Source: Piezodorus guildinii | Taxonomy: Eukaryota; Arthropoda; Insecta; Hemiptera; Pentatomidae | DNA: 64,000 nucleotides | Direction: 5' to 3' | Assembly: GCA_023052935.1 (NCBI GenBank) | Contig: CM041292.1 | Coordinates: 37,764,639-37,828,638 of the forward strand | Shown: positions 1-12,059 of the stretch, piece after piece | Position numbering within the stretch: position 1 is the first letter of the stretch | Layout of the letters: the number at the start of each line of letters is the position of its first letter | The notes under the pieces: generated by a model | Database searches by the model: none | Told to the model about the DNA's origin: nothing | The model's input: the letters and a program-made list of their open reading frames with translations, nothing else | Program-made: the position numbers and the translations under genes

Positions 1-2484
1 TGACAAATGAAAGATTATTACTGATTGCCAGATATTAATTTTGTTCGGTTTAATCTACAATAACATACCAGTAGCAAGTAGCAATACTCGTGATTATCTA
101 ATACTGACGTTTTTGCTTTAAAACATAATCATTCTATACCACCGTAACTTCTATTATATATTATTATATATATATTCTATTATATTTTCCACTCGGGGGA
201 GAACCCTTCCAACTGAATAAGCTCACATTTTTTTTTTCATTAGAATTCAGAACTAAGCTCTTTTATCTTTTCATAACCTAAACGTTTTTCAGCCTATTGA
301 TCATTTTAAAATACCCAGTAATTATGAAACATATGAATTTGATAGAAACCTACACCCGAAACATGGCTATGAAACGAAATATTCTTAAATATATTGGTTA
401 TAAGTACTTTAGTATCTATGATACTACTGATCAGATTATGGTTTTGCTTGCAGGTAGTTAGAAATTCGATTATCGTTGGAGATGTAAAGTTTTAGAGCTA
501 TTCGAAATCTAATATTACAGATACATGTTTGCCAACCACTTAAAAGAGGAATGTTTCCAAACCCAGCCTTATTGCACGTCTAACGGTATAATAAACCTTC
601 AGGAAAAATTTCAGCTACCAGAAAATTGATTGAAATGGCACTTTCTTTTATAAAGATAGATTTCAATATATAACTTGCCCAGGAAAGCAGAGCGTTTTCT
701 AATCTCGTTTAAGTCTCAATATAAAAACTATTCTTTATATTTGTTTATCTTTCCTTTGCTAGTATCTGCATAGAAAAGTCGTTACATCAACTATAATAGT
801 CATGAATCAAAAGTCAACTGGTAATATTGGTCTCAATCCACTCAAAAAAGTTAATTTTTACATTTTCCAACTTCTAAATCGTTTAAAATTGTTGCCAGAT
901 AAAGCATTTTAGTAAATAGCCTCCTTAGGTAAAGAGGGGAAAAATCTGAATTAAGATGTTGATTTCCAAAATTTGCAGAGAAAATCAGATGGCAGTTTTT
1001 AATCAAATTAAGCTGGATACAGTTACGTCGAAATGTCAAATATCATACGTAAAAAATATATTTTGGTACTTTTGGAAATCAACGTTGTAAGTTTATACAT
1101 ATGTGTTTCTATGTACGTACATCATTTGTATTTGTGATTTACAAATAACGAAAAAGGTTTAGAAAGAGAAAACAAAGTCGATCAACCTTTAGAGTCTATT
1201 ATTATGTTTTTGCTACACCGTATGAAGTTATTGATTCAAGAAGTATGATGTGTTTTTCGAAAATCCAATTGATATTATGATTGCCGTAATCAAGGGTTAA
1301 ATGGTTCCAGTGGAGGTTAATAAACGAATACAATAAATTGTAAAAACTGTTTATTGTATAGCCTATGTTTCGGCCCATTTGGTTAGTCTTTAACAGGGCA
1401 AGGATGTAGCAATCAACGATGTGATGCCTTGCATAGAAATCATTATTAAATATAAATAAATAAATATTGCCTTAAAAAAAACACAATGAAATAGTTAAAC
1501 AATAGTTAGTTTAAATGTGAGAAAAATAATTAATGCTATGTTCAATTTTCGGAGTTTATAAGTAACAGTAAGGGCACTACTATGATCCAGCATTCTAAGT
1601 ATCCAATACTCCTATGAATTATTTAGCTGAATAAAATGAATAACAAGTGTTAAGAATGTGAGGTTTAAACATTGATTGATGTCACGATAAAAGTTAGAGT
1701 GGTTCCTATTATCCATTGTGTAAATTCTTTGTGATCTTCTTGCTTTTGGTTGTTCCAAAGAAAAAAAAAATTTTGTTTCATCCATCCGTTAGTTGAAGGT
1801 TCATGAATTTAACATTGCTAGTAAACTTGTCAAGGTTTAATTTTAATGTTAAACGAGAAACGTAGTTACTATGTTATTGTGTGTGTGTGTGAGATGTTTA
1901 ATTCACCTTCATATTCTATGGCAAATTTTGAAGCATAATTTTTTTTTTCTTCTGTTTAAGTATGAAGTGATTGTTTTATTATTTTTTATTAAGTTTCTGT
2001 ATCATATTGCATTTTGTTTTGTTTTTAAGGATATCGGTATGTTCATGACAGTATAAGGTAAATATTGAGTTGTACAATAAGCGTTCTTTGCTATTGATTT
2101 CAATAAAAACTTCAGTTCCTTGTAAATATTTTCAATCAGTTATATATGACCCGTCTAGATCTATTACATGCTTCCATCTCTCAGGTAATTTTTTAATTCC
2201 GTTTTACCAGAACTTCTCAGGACGATCCAAACGCTTTGCATCTTCCTACTCAAAATTTCTGGTTCTGGACCAAGCAAACCACTTACGGACGGTGCTTTAT
2301 CCTAATGCTCCATCGCCATACACAATGCAAATTTTGTTAACCGCATGCGCAGCGGATTTTTCTTTTCTGAAATCAAAAATCATTAAATGATTAAAATGAA
2401 TTTTTTTCTCTTTCAATTATAGCAAGAAAAATACCTCATAAAGATAATTAACCTCGGTTGAAACTGATGCATAAAATCAAATTA
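1..2484. other. AT-rich spacer, no gene seen
   Basis: I see no coding region, RNA gene or complete repeat here. A short GTTTCGGCC motif at 1367-1375, followed by a (TAAA)-rich stretch near 1450-1470, looks like the worn end of a repeat. Short open frames near 1871 and 2070 are low-complexity translations with no recognisable domain. Confidence 0.6.
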
Positions 2485-2808
2485 AAAAAAAAAAATAAAT
2501 AAAAAACCCTGTACCTCTACAATCCATGAAGGGTCTTGGGCTCAGTACATCAGAGATTCGTACTGCTTCTAGGCCAACGGCCGTGCAATGAGGTGATTCG
2601 GTAGAGATCACGCTCAGCAGGTTTTTTCCCTATTTTTAGGTTCTCACTTTATAGAGGCTCGGTGTGCTCCAGGAGGGTTCACATACCCCAGGATCGCTCC
2701 CCGGCTGAAATAACAGAATAAATAATATTCATAGTCACAACTGGGATTCGAATCCAGGACCCGGAGAAGAGTAGACTAGTGCTCTGTCCACTAGACCACA
2801 CCGTTCCC
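2485..2808 (-). mobile_element. tRNA-derived SINE, family B
   Basis: On the minus strand a tRNA-like head occupies about 2808-2738. It has an A-box-like GTGGTCTAGTGG and a B-box GGATTCGAATCC. The head is followed by a non-coding body and a T/A-rich tail near 2485-2510. There is no acceptor-stem pairing that would make a functional tRNA. Body segments (GGGCTCAGTA, GATCACGCTCAGC, CAGGAGGGT on the plus strand) recur at 23366-23560, which supports a dispersed repeat. SINEs of this kind are transcribed by RNA polymerase III and mobilised by LINE enzymes; which LINE served this family is not visible. Confidence 0.65.
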
Positions 2809-3630
2809 TATATAAAAGCACCTTAACTAATTATTTTTTAGAATATGTAAACATTATTGACCAAGTAAACATGATTTTTTAAACATAGAGAGGATTAAAT
2901 TAAAATATTGAAAACAATAACAACTTATTTTACTACAAAATATATCAATATGTTCATGATATAAGATAAATACTGTTTGTCTGATTGAACACCTGTCATT
3001 GGGCAATTCATCTGTTTGTGGGCTCTCTTTATAAATAAATAAGTGTTTGTTATGACTTTTATGAGATTTTTCTATATTTTTTAATGTTAAAATTTTGGAA
3101 AACAAAAACAACGCTTATTTACATTCTTTGTGTAACACATAAAAAAAGTTCCTTATATGGTATTTGTTTGTAGCTATTTTCTGACTCAGACTATGTTGTG
3201 ATTTCTATATATTCACATTCATATGAAATGTCTCATTAATCCATACCAATAACTGTTAATATTCCTATCATTCCTTAACGTCACGGTATTGACGTTATCA
3301 GTGAGTAACGGGTTCTCTTATCGATGTTTCTTAAACGAGGATATCACATTTGTATGTGGCTCTGTCAATATTTGTATTCCTAAAATAGCATTTATCTCAT
3401 CCTCTTTTTATTATTGAGTTGTGTTATCTTAGACATTATATATCCGTCTCTTTCAATACTTTTACTCAATGTTAATATTTTATAATACATATTTTTCAGT
3501 AAGGTAAATTACACAAAAGACAGATGTCATATCTTTAACATTAAAAAGAAACTTTTAAAATTGTAAAAAGAAAACAATTTAATACAACTTTTTTTTTTAA
3601 GTCACAACATGTTTAGAATTATTAACTTTT
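2809..3630. other. AT-rich spacer
   Basis: I see nothing beyond AT-rich sequence. The short minus-strand open frame around 2854-3111 has no recognisable domain. Confidence 0.5.
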
Positions 3631-4487
3631 TACTTCTACTTACATAAGTATATATAAATATGAAATATATAGTAAGGAAAAGTATTGCGATCGTGAAAAT
3701 TTTCGAATTCCTGTTTTTGGCGGAAATACACGTTTTAAGATCTCCTGAGTTCATATAACCAATTCCCGAAAAAAATTTCTGTTTGTGTGGGTAGTCTAGC
3801 GCAAAAACGAAATGTCGTACGATAATAAAATTTCATATTTAAGGCAACTATACACCCGAGATGTTACAGCGACATTTTCATCAAAATCGGCTTACCCGAA
3901 GAGCCGCTTTATACCATGCATTTTGCACCTATTTTACGTTTATCTTAAAAACGGCTCAAACGATTTTGATTAAACTCACTATATTGATGTAAGGTTTAAT
4001 GGGCTTTAACATCATGTAGGTTTTATTTTGATTGAAATAGTCTGACAGGGCTTAAATGCCGATATTTTAAATTTTCTACCGCTGAAATATCTTTAATTTT
4101 GTACATTCCAAAAGATTAACCCCATCATCTTAATGATATTGATGAAGGACGGCTTAATATACAAGTTGGACGAATTTGATGACCAACTAAAGGATAAAAA
4201 AGAAAAACTATTTTTTTACGTAAATTTTATTTTTATGTTATTAAGAACAGTATAATATACCGTTCGGAAGAGTTGTAAAGGATAATGGAGAGTGATAAAA
4301 AAGAATAAAACTGACTGATTGTTGTAGATAAAAATATAATAGATTATTAAATAAAACACATGTTTCTATTTAAATTCAATTTTATTAATTCTTTAAAAAA
4401 TTTTATTTATCTCGAAATGTATTTGAAAATTCTTAAATTGATTTTAACAACTGAGGTACGTCAAAGTGGAGTGTTGCGCGCAGCAGA
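3631..4487 (-). mobile_element. HINE-like (Helentron-type) repeat, copy 1, diverged
   Basis: This is a minus-orientation copy of the window's main repeat. On the plus strand it opens with a decayed ACTTTCACTTAC-like block and a degraded terminal palindrome. It then carries the conserved ATTGCGATCGTGAAAATTTT block and ends at CAGA, the reverse complement of the 5' terminus TCTG. The central microsatellite is reduced to TGTTTGTGTGGG. There is no coding capacity. It is visibly older than the copies at 19.9-21.7 kb. Confidence 0.7.
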
Positions 4488-5884
4488 TTTTTAACTACTT
4501 TTATTTTATTAAAAATTGTCCAAGTTATAGCTTGCTTGTCAAATTTTAATTCTAAAAATGAATGCTAATTAAGTAGTTTAAATTGTTTTCAATATAATTA
4601 AAATAATCCAGCAATGTACTTTTTTCTATTAATTTATTAATAGAAAATGTTTACTAGTATGGAACTAACTTGACTAGTATTAGTTAGTATGGAATGTATA
4701 CAGTAAAAAATATAAAACGGTGCTCACCTAAATGGACAGGATCTCACCATTTCTGGCACATAGTTTTCCACTAACATATAATTTTAGAACGTACAAATAT
4801 CTTGGGATTCCCAAACCCGTTATTTCTTTTTATGTTTATAGGAATTTACAACCTTCGGCACAATATCTCACACTAAAGTCTTCATATTCTATGACAAAGA
4901 CGGTATAGCAATTTAAATTATCATGAAACCATTGAATTAAAGTAACATTTAAAATATAAATTACTATATTCAACTGAAAGATAACCCACACTATTAGTTG
5001 CCAATTAAAATTAAATATTTCACCGTGTGATTAATTAGATAATTCTATTTCTTATTTAATTGAACAGAGATATTTAATAAATCGATGTTTCGGCCTAAAA
5101 AATAGCCAGGTTTAATGCTTTCCAAAGAAATATAATATATAATATAATATAAGAAATATATATTTTGAAAAATACTTACTATGATCTATGGTCAGGTTTA
5201 TAAATTAAAATATTAAATAATGTTAATTATTTGAGCCGATTATTTGCTTCCTTTTTTTTCTTTTATATCAAAACTCTGTTATTTAAAATTAATATTGTAT
5301 TTTATCATTTTATTAATCTTATCAGGAAGATTGTCCATCATTACTTACTATTATAAGAATTGAATAAATATGTCTTCGTAGCATGTTTAGAGTCTTGCCA
5401 ACTATTATATATATTTACAAGGACGATTTATTTTATCGAATCGAGGTTGAATTAAAACAACTTTATTTTTTTCATTTATATTTTTCTATTAGCGAATTCA
5501 CTATTAGAAATTGTGATTTCTGGAAATGGTAATTTTTGTCTAAAAACTAATTTATATTGATTTAGGTTGGGCATTTCGAAAATAATAAATAAAGAGTTAA
5601 TCATTATTTTTTTTGGAAGCACTGAAATATGTATTTATACCGAAAAAGTTCGTATTGTTGGCTGTGAAATATCTTGGCCACACCGCATGGTTATATTGAT
5701 TGTGTGGTTCTAGTGTATCTGTCAAATATAAGGACAAATAAATAAAATACTTCGTTAGATCATTACATCAAAAACAACATAAAATCTTTGTAACTAGAAA
5801 AATATTTCGACGAAGTATTGGAACGAATAAGCTAAAGAAAAATTGCGTGAACTGTTTCTTGTAAACATGAGGTATATCAGAGCA
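4488..5884. other. AT-rich spacer with a GTTTCGGCC motif
   Basis: No gene is seen. GTTTCGGCC at 5087-5095 matches the motif at 1367 and the ends of foldback repeats elsewhere in the window. The remainder is AT-rich and not recognised. Confidence 0.5.
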
Positions 5885-5994
5885 CAAGAGTTTTAACTAT
5901 CATCAAACTGTCAGGCGCCTGCGAAGTACGGTATTTCTGTTTAAAAGCTGAAACCTGCATCCACCTGACAGTTTGATGGCAGTCTGAATTCTTG
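5885..5994. mobile_element. Small foldback MITE
   Basis: About 110 bp with imperfect inverted ends. The left end contains ATCAAACTGTCAGG and the right end its reverse complement CCTGACAGTTTGAT. The outer CAAGA/TCTTG bases also pair. There is no coding capacity. A clear target-site duplication was not identified. Confidence 0.55.
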
Positions 5995-6299
5995 TTGGAA
6001 CAGACCTATAATTCAGGCAATAGCTTTGTGAGTTTTGAAATGCCGTGTTAAAATGTATGGTGGACGGATAACGGAAAAATTTCCCGGTTTACTAAGACTA
6101 GACTTGAGGACTGTTACAATACCTTGAGTATTTGATTTTTTAAGGGATTTACGGAAGGTTGGGGTCACTTTTAGTGAAATGGCTAGCATAAAGCCTTCTA
6201 AGCCCAAGGTAGCATTTCTAACCCGGCAGATGGCTCGGGATTTTTTTTTAAAAATATTTATTAAGATATATTACAACTTGTCGAATTTTTTTTACAGGT

Positions 6300-6395
6300 T
6301 TTAAAAATGTTTGGCTATAGCGTCCTTCGGGGAAAATGTTGGTTCTGAGCCTGTGCGATGTAAACATTGCTTAAATAAATAAATAAAAAAGGTCC
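6300..6395 (+). mobile_element. SINE family A, 3' fragment
   Basis: Contains the family A body block CCTGTGCGATGT after a GTCCTTCGG segment, then an AAATAAATAAATAAAA tail. The tRNA-like head is missing, so this is a truncated copy in plus orientation. Confidence 0.5.
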
Positions 6396-6694
6396 ACAAC
6401 TAATTTATATTATCTAGTGTTATAGTTGTAGAATTTCCGAGTAAATTAATTATTTTCGATGCAGATTATTTTCCAAAGCTTTGGTTTTAACTTTCTTTTG
6501 TTGTTACGAGTGGTTCATACTTCAGGCCGTAAAAGAATTGTGGTCAGTTGGCTTGAGGTCTAAGGTGTAGATTGGATGAGGCAATATTTTAAAACCGAGC
6601 TCCACTTAATTTTTGTGATGTCAGGCATGTGCAATAAGTTCGGGCTTTATAGTCTTTAAATTAAAAAAAAAAAAAAATTGTGCAAAGCGGATAA

Positions 6695-6906
6695 TTGCTA
6701 GTGTGACAAAGCGGATGATGCAGTGAGAGTTCTTAAATTTGTTTATCCAGGTTTAATTAGGATTAAAATCTTTTACGAGTACAGGATCAGGTTCACCATT
6801 ATACGTCATCAGGACATGGATTTTTTACTCCCTTAAAAAAAACAAAAAAACAGTGGGTTCAAACCATGGCGGTATGCATAGATGGCTGTTATGCTAGTTT
6901 AATATC
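6695..6906 (-). mobile_element. SINE family A, degraded copy
   Basis: Minus-orientation copy. On the plus strand it holds ATCCAGGTTTAATTAGGAT, a shortened body and a tRNA-head remnant, GGGTTCAAACC to GCTGTTATGCTAG. The order matches the better copies at 12718-13000 and 42110-42371. Confidence 0.55.
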
Positions 6907-7074
6907 TCCATTTCATTTTATTTAATAGCTCTTACAGAATCTAACCCTACTCAATAGAAGCTATAAGGATTTGAATATTTCAAGATTACTGTTACTCTAG
7001 TTAAATATTATAAGTTATTGTCTGGTGAAAGATATTATTTCATTTTCCATCTGATGCTAGGATGATATTAAAAA

Positions 7075-7753
7075 TCTGGTGCGGGCAACACACGACTTTC
7101 ACCTACCTCTATTTATAAAATCAATTAAAGAATTTTCAAAAACAGTTAAATATAAAAATACGTGAAACTATTAAGGAATTAATTAAATTGAATATTTAAT
7201 TGATATAATATTTTTTCTAAAATCTTTAGCTTTCCAACGGTATATCATACATGTATATTACTGCTCTTATGTTCAAAAACAAAAAATTGCATTAAAAAAA
7301 ATATTTTTTTCTATTTTATCCTTTAGTTGGGTATGGAATTCATTCAATTTATGTATTTACCTGTTTTTCATCAGTAGTAACAAGATAATATAGTTATTTT
7401 TATAGAATCAACAAAATTAAAGGTACTTTAGAGAACGAAAATTTAAAATATCTGCATTTAAGCCCTGCCAGACCATTTTAATCCGAATGAAACGATAAAT
7501 GACATTAAAGCCCATTAAATTTCACATCGATATAGCGAGTTTAATCAAAATCGTCGGTACCGTTTTCCAGAAAATCGAAAAAAGGTGCAAAATGCATGGC
7601 ATAAAGTGCCTCTTCTGGTAAGCTCATTTTGATGAAAAAATGTGTTGTCACGTCTGGGGCGTATAGTTGTCTTAAATATGATATATCAGTTTCATAGGAC
7701 TTACCGTTTCCGCCTGGGAGTTACCACACACACACACACACACACACACACAC
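7075..7753 (+). mobile_element. HINE-like repeat, copy 2, 3'-truncated at the CA repeat
   Basis: Plus-orientation copy starting at TCTGGTGCGGGCAACACACG and followed by ACTTTCACCTACCT, the 5' subterminal repeat. It keeps the family body (segments around 7230, 7490 and 7600) and stops inside the (CA)n tract at 7725-7753. The final ~130 bp with the terminal palindrome is absent. Truncation exactly at the microsatellite suggests recombination or replication slippage there. Confidence 0.75.
7725..7753. repeat. (CA)n microsatellite
   Basis: An uninterrupted CA run forming the 3' limit of HINE copy 2. The same tract is internal to the complete copies. Confidence 0.85.
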
Positions 7754-8343
7754 CAGCTTGAATTAATTTGTAGCTAAAATAAAGTACCTTAGTAAAAGAA
7801 AAGTGGTTTTCGAAATTTCATGATAGTAAGTTACTTGTACCTGAATCGTTTGTTTAGGGTAAATTGGTCAATTTTTTAACTACTTGATTGCTGGAAGCCT
7901 TAGGAAGTTGTATGAAATTCAAAGTTTCCTGTTTGTCTGTTATATTCGTAAAATACTTTTCTATACCCTTAAGTATAAATGAATAATTTATTTATTGTGT
8001 GTTGTAGCTAAAAGATTATCTCTGAAAGAAATAAAGATAAAATTATCTGATTTAAGTGTGTGACCGCTCGTATCTGTTTACAAGTTATTTAAACGCTGAC
8101 TGTGTTCTGTTCATTGATTATTATCGACAACGGCTCGAATACAACATACTGTAACTGTAATGTTATGTAACATGTTGCGTTGCATAATCCCATGCACAAT
8201 TAGGTGTAGTATGTAATACACAAATACACAATTAGGTGTAAGTAGGTAGTATGTTCTCCATACCCTTTCCACTCCGTGTATGGTAATATAATTAGTTAAA
8301 CATTACATGTAGCCTGGTTTTTACCTTTAAATACCCATACCCA

Positions 8344-8346
<3 letters not shown>
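7754..8346. other. AT-rich spacer
   Basis: Unique-looking AT-rich sequence. A small local duplication (CACAATTAGGTGTA twice near 8198-8239) is the only structure noted. Confidence 0.5.

Positions 8347-8426
<80 letters not shown>
8347..8426. repeat. (TA)n microsatellite
   Basis: About 80 bp of uninterrupted TA. Confidence 0.95.
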
Positions 8427-8429
<3 letters not shown>

Positions 8430-8699
8430 CTACTAACAATTGATAATGTGCATAAACTAAATGACATTTTTTACTACACAGTGGGTAGTTTAAAAATTAG
8501 ATCATTTATAATAAACTATTAAAGTTCATAATATAGATTTTCCGGTTAATACCTCATTCAATTGTTATCAAAATATGAAGTGAGATTACTGTGTTTATTT
8601 GTTTTTTCTTTTAGTTGTAATATTGTTTAGCATTGATTTGAATAATTCACACAATATTATTTTATATTGTTATTATTATATTATAATAATATTATTATT

Positions 8700-8867
8700 A
8701 TTTTTCATTTTTGTATTTGATTTTAAAATATACGCTTTATTTATTTATTGTATATTCACAATGCCTGTAAATAATCTCCAGTTGTTTTTATTTTTGTATT
8801 TAGAACATATGACCAACTCCTTTTGTATGGGGATTACCCCCAAAACAAATAAATATTATTATTATTA
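8700..8867 (+). mobile_element. Putative LINE 3' tail
   Basis: Low-complexity sequence ending in GGGGATTACCCCC, AAACAAATAAAT and an (ATT)n run, followed by a (TA)n tract to 8924. The layout resembles a non-LTR retrotransposon 3' untranslated region with a simple-repeat tail. There is no coding part to confirm the clade. Confidence 0.35.
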
Positions 8868-8875
8868 TATATACA

Positions 8876-8878
<3 letters not shown>

Positions 8879-8924
<46 letters not shown>
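8879..8924. repeat. (TA)n microsatellite
   Basis: About 46 bp of TA directly downstream of the (ATT)n tail. Confidence 0.9.
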
Positions 8925-8927
<3 letters not shown>

Positions 8928-9039
8928 TTAGTATAGGTAAAAAAACTGTTATTAATATCAATTTAAGAATTTTTAAACAAATTAAGAAACGAAAATAAAT
9001 TGTCAAAGAATTATTTAAATTTGATTTTTAAAGAAAGAT

Positions 9040-9738
9040 GTGTTTTATTAAATAATATTATATACGAAATTCAGTCAGTTTTTTTTCATCACTTCGTGTT
9101 AAAATTACTTGGAGCGTCCGGCGATAACACACTTAGCGGTGAAACAATTGCATTAAAAAAATATTTTTTCACTTTTCTCGTTTAGTTGGATACAGAATTC
9201 ATTCAACTTATATATTTACCTCTTTTTTATCAATGGTAATAAGATGATATGGTTATTTTTATAGAATATACAAAATTTAGGGTACTTGAGAGGAAGACAA
9301 TTTATAATATCTGCATTTAAGCCCCATCAGACTATTTCAATCAGAATGAAACCTACATAGTATTAAAGCCCATTAAATTTTACATCGATATAGCGAGTTT
9401 AATCAAAATTGTTAGAGCCGTTTTTGAGAAAATCGTAAAAAGGTGCTAAATGCATAGGGTAAAATAGGACTTCCGGTGAGCCGATTTTAGTGAAAAAGTT
9501 GCTGTAGCATCTCGGACGTATAGTAGTCTAAAATATGAAATTCTAGTTCCGTATGACTTTTAGTTTTTTCGCTAGTTACCACACACACACGGACACACAG
9601 ACTTTTTTGCGGGACTTGGTTATTTGGACTCAGTGGGACCTTAAAATGTGTAATTCCGTAGAAAACTGGAATTCAAAAACTTTCACGATCGCAATGTTTT
9701 CTCTTAGTATATATTTCATGTATAGGTAAGTGAAAGCA
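9040..9738 (+). mobile_element. HINE-like repeat, copy 3, 5'-truncated
   Basis: Plus-orientation copy. The 5' end is lost or badly decayed. From about 9149 the body follows the family order to the imperfect CA tract at 9583-9600. It then reads through the GATCGCAAT block and ends at GTAAGTGAAAGC (9726-9738). The inner part of the terminal palindrome is altered. Confidence 0.65.
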
Positions 9739-9790
9739 AAAATTACAAATAATACTATTAATATAGTAATATTAAAATTTTAATTATAAA

Positions 9791-9880
9791 ATCATGAAAA
9801 CTTTTGAATTCGAGTTTTGGACCGAAATAGGTGTTAGTTTCCCTTAAATCCAACTGACCAAGTCCCACAAAAAATGTGTT
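9791..9880 (-). mobile_element. HINE-like repeat fragment
   Basis: About 90 bp of the HINE 3' region in minus orientation (ATGAAAACTTTTGAATTCGA and the AAGTCCCACAAAAA segment). It lies between copy 3 and copy 4, so three HINE 3' ends cluster within about 160 bp. Confidence 0.5.
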
Positions 9881-9883
9881 TTT

Positions 9884-10890
9884 TACTTTCACTTACCTAT
9901 TTATGAAATATATAGTAAGAGAAACTATTGCGATTGTGAACAAAATTTGAAAAAAAGTCTAAATGAATAACTCGCGCGGACAGGTCTGTGTATTTGTGTG
10001 GAAAGTCTAGCACGATAACGTATAGTCGAACGAAACTGAAATTTCAGATTTAATACAAATGTAAATCCGAGATATTACGGCATATATTTCGTCGAAATCG
10101 GCCAGCTAAAAGTACTTACTACTCATATCAAGCATTTTGCGATTATTTACGATTTTCTTGAAAGCTGCTCTAAAGATTTTGGTTAAAATCGCAATATCGA
10201 TGTAAAATTTAATGAGCTTTAATATAATGTAAGTTTCATTATGATTAAAATAGTATGACAGGGCTTAAATGCCGATATTTTAAATTTTCTTCTTTTAAAG
10301 TACCTTCAATGTTGTAGATTTTATGAAAATAACCATATCATCTTTTTCGCATTTATAAAAAATTAATAAATATATAATTTTAACAAATTCAGTAAACAAC
10401 TAATGCATTTTGCAACTATTTACAATTTTCTTGAAAGCTGCTCTAAAGATTTTGGTTAAACTCACTATATCGATGTAAAATTGAATGGGGTTTTGACCAC
10501 ATCATCTTAATAGCTTTGATAACAAACTGGTAAATATATAAGCTGAACGAATTCGAAATCCAACGGAAGAAGAAAAGAGAAAAAAAAAAATATTTTGTAT
10601 GCAATTTTTGTGTCTTTGAATATATGAGCACTAATAAGATGTATAATATACCGTTGGAAAGATAAAGATTTCAGAAAAAAAGTATTATTTTATAAGCGAA
10701 ATTGTAAATTTTAATGGAGAGTGATGAAAAGCGGATAAATGATTTTCGTAGATAATAATATAATATAATATTTTATAAAACACATGTTTCTTTAGAAGCT
10801 TAGTGTAATTAATTCTTTAACAATTTAAAAAATTCTCAAATTATTTCTAAAAACGAAGATTAGTGAAAGTCGTCTGTAGTGCGCGCAAGA
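9884..10890 (-). mobile_element. HINE-like repeat, copy 4, with internal duplication
   Basis: Minus-orientation copy from TACTTTCACTTAC (9884-9896) to CAAGA at 10886-10890. The terminal palindrome is decayed. A block of about 80 bp at 10131-10212 (CGATTTTCTTGAAAGCTGCT-like) recurs diverged at 10402-10485, so the body carries an internal direct duplication absent from the other copies. There is no coding capacity. Confidence 0.65.
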
Positions 10891-11499
10891 TTTTTATTGT
10901 TATACTATTGGTTTCAATATAAATGTTTCAAATGAAACAATGTAATTATATATTCCACTTCTATTTTATTTAAATGTTGATTTCAAAAAAAGGAGTAAGT
11001 GAAATGTTGGTATTGCACCATATGTTTCAATTAAATGACTCCGAAATATACTTTAAATCAATTTTTATTTTTTATATCTTTGGTGTATCTTTTGGATTTT
11101 TCATTGCCTCATATTATTTTTCGTTAATTTACCTTTCGCTATCAATCATTATTGACCATGGTTTGCACAATAATTATGCCGACAATAGAGGTTGCGAAGG
11201 TAGTGGAATGGTATATTGATTGGTACCAACCTGAGGCTGACACTGACACCACCTCTTTACTGCTCCTGAGAGCCTCTTCGAAGTTCTGTATGTAGGGAAT
11301 ATGGTTCATGGTGTACATTATGCATATGTAACTTTCAGTTATTTTATATCTCGCACATTCATAAAAAAAAAAATATATATATATATAAATAAGTAATTTA
11401 AAATCCATTTTACTTATGAATTTTGTTTCATATTGCTGAAAAATTATGATTCATTTCCTCTTAACCTTTTCAAACTGAAACATTATTCAGTTAATCTTC
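10891..11499. other. AT-rich spacer
   Basis: Nothing recognisable. Two overlapping short open frames at 10974-11219 (plus) and 11142-11408 (minus) have no domain signature and low-complexity composition. Confidence 0.5.
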
Positions 11500-11850
11500 T
11501 GAAGAACTCCTGTCGATGGAGTGCCCAAAGTCGGCGGTCCAGCCTTTTTCCACCCTTAATACTCTAATAAGGCTAATAATATTTACGATACTGTGCGATG
11601 GCAACACTAAATCACCATAACTTCCTTGTATATGTCCATATGTTTATGCGCTTATAATGATTTCCAATTAACATGTAAGACTTATTTTATTGAATGTATA
11701 CTTTACTAAAATCTTGCTCTTTACAACGGTACATTATCCGTCTATATTACTACTAATAATTTAAAAGGAAAGCTAAATTTTACTTTTAAACCTTTAGGAA
11801 AGATATCTCTAAATTATTGTAAAAACCTTACCAAAATCTGTATAGTGGCT
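11500..11850. repeat. Dispersed repeat, unclassified
   Basis: The segment GCCCAAAGTCGGCGGTCCAG (near 11523) recurs near 41458. The part at about 11585-11750 (ATGTTTATG, GACTTATTTTATTG, CTATATTACTACT) recurs at about 34465-34650. There is no coding capacity and the ends are not resolved. Confidence 0.45.
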
Positions 11851-11870
11851 TAAAAGGAGTTTACAGAAAC

Positions 11871-11979
<109 letters not shown>

Positions 11980-12059
11980 ATAGAGATTTATAAAAGGAAC
12001 AAATTATATTGGAGTAACTACTCCAGTTTAGTGCTACTCTTGGATAGTAACTTCCCCAG

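Noticed and set aside
2070..2390. 106-codon plus-strand open frame
   Set aside because: No recognisable domain, no coding context; likely chance.
2738..2808. tRNA gene on the minus strand
   Set aside because: A and B boxes are present, but no acceptor-stem pairing or cloverleaf forms, and the flanking body recurs elsewhere. It is a SINE head.
8599..8925. 108-codon plus-strand open frame
   Set aside because: The translation is tyrosine/isoleucine-rich low complexity over (ATT)n and (TA)n runs. There is no domain and no coding-like composition.
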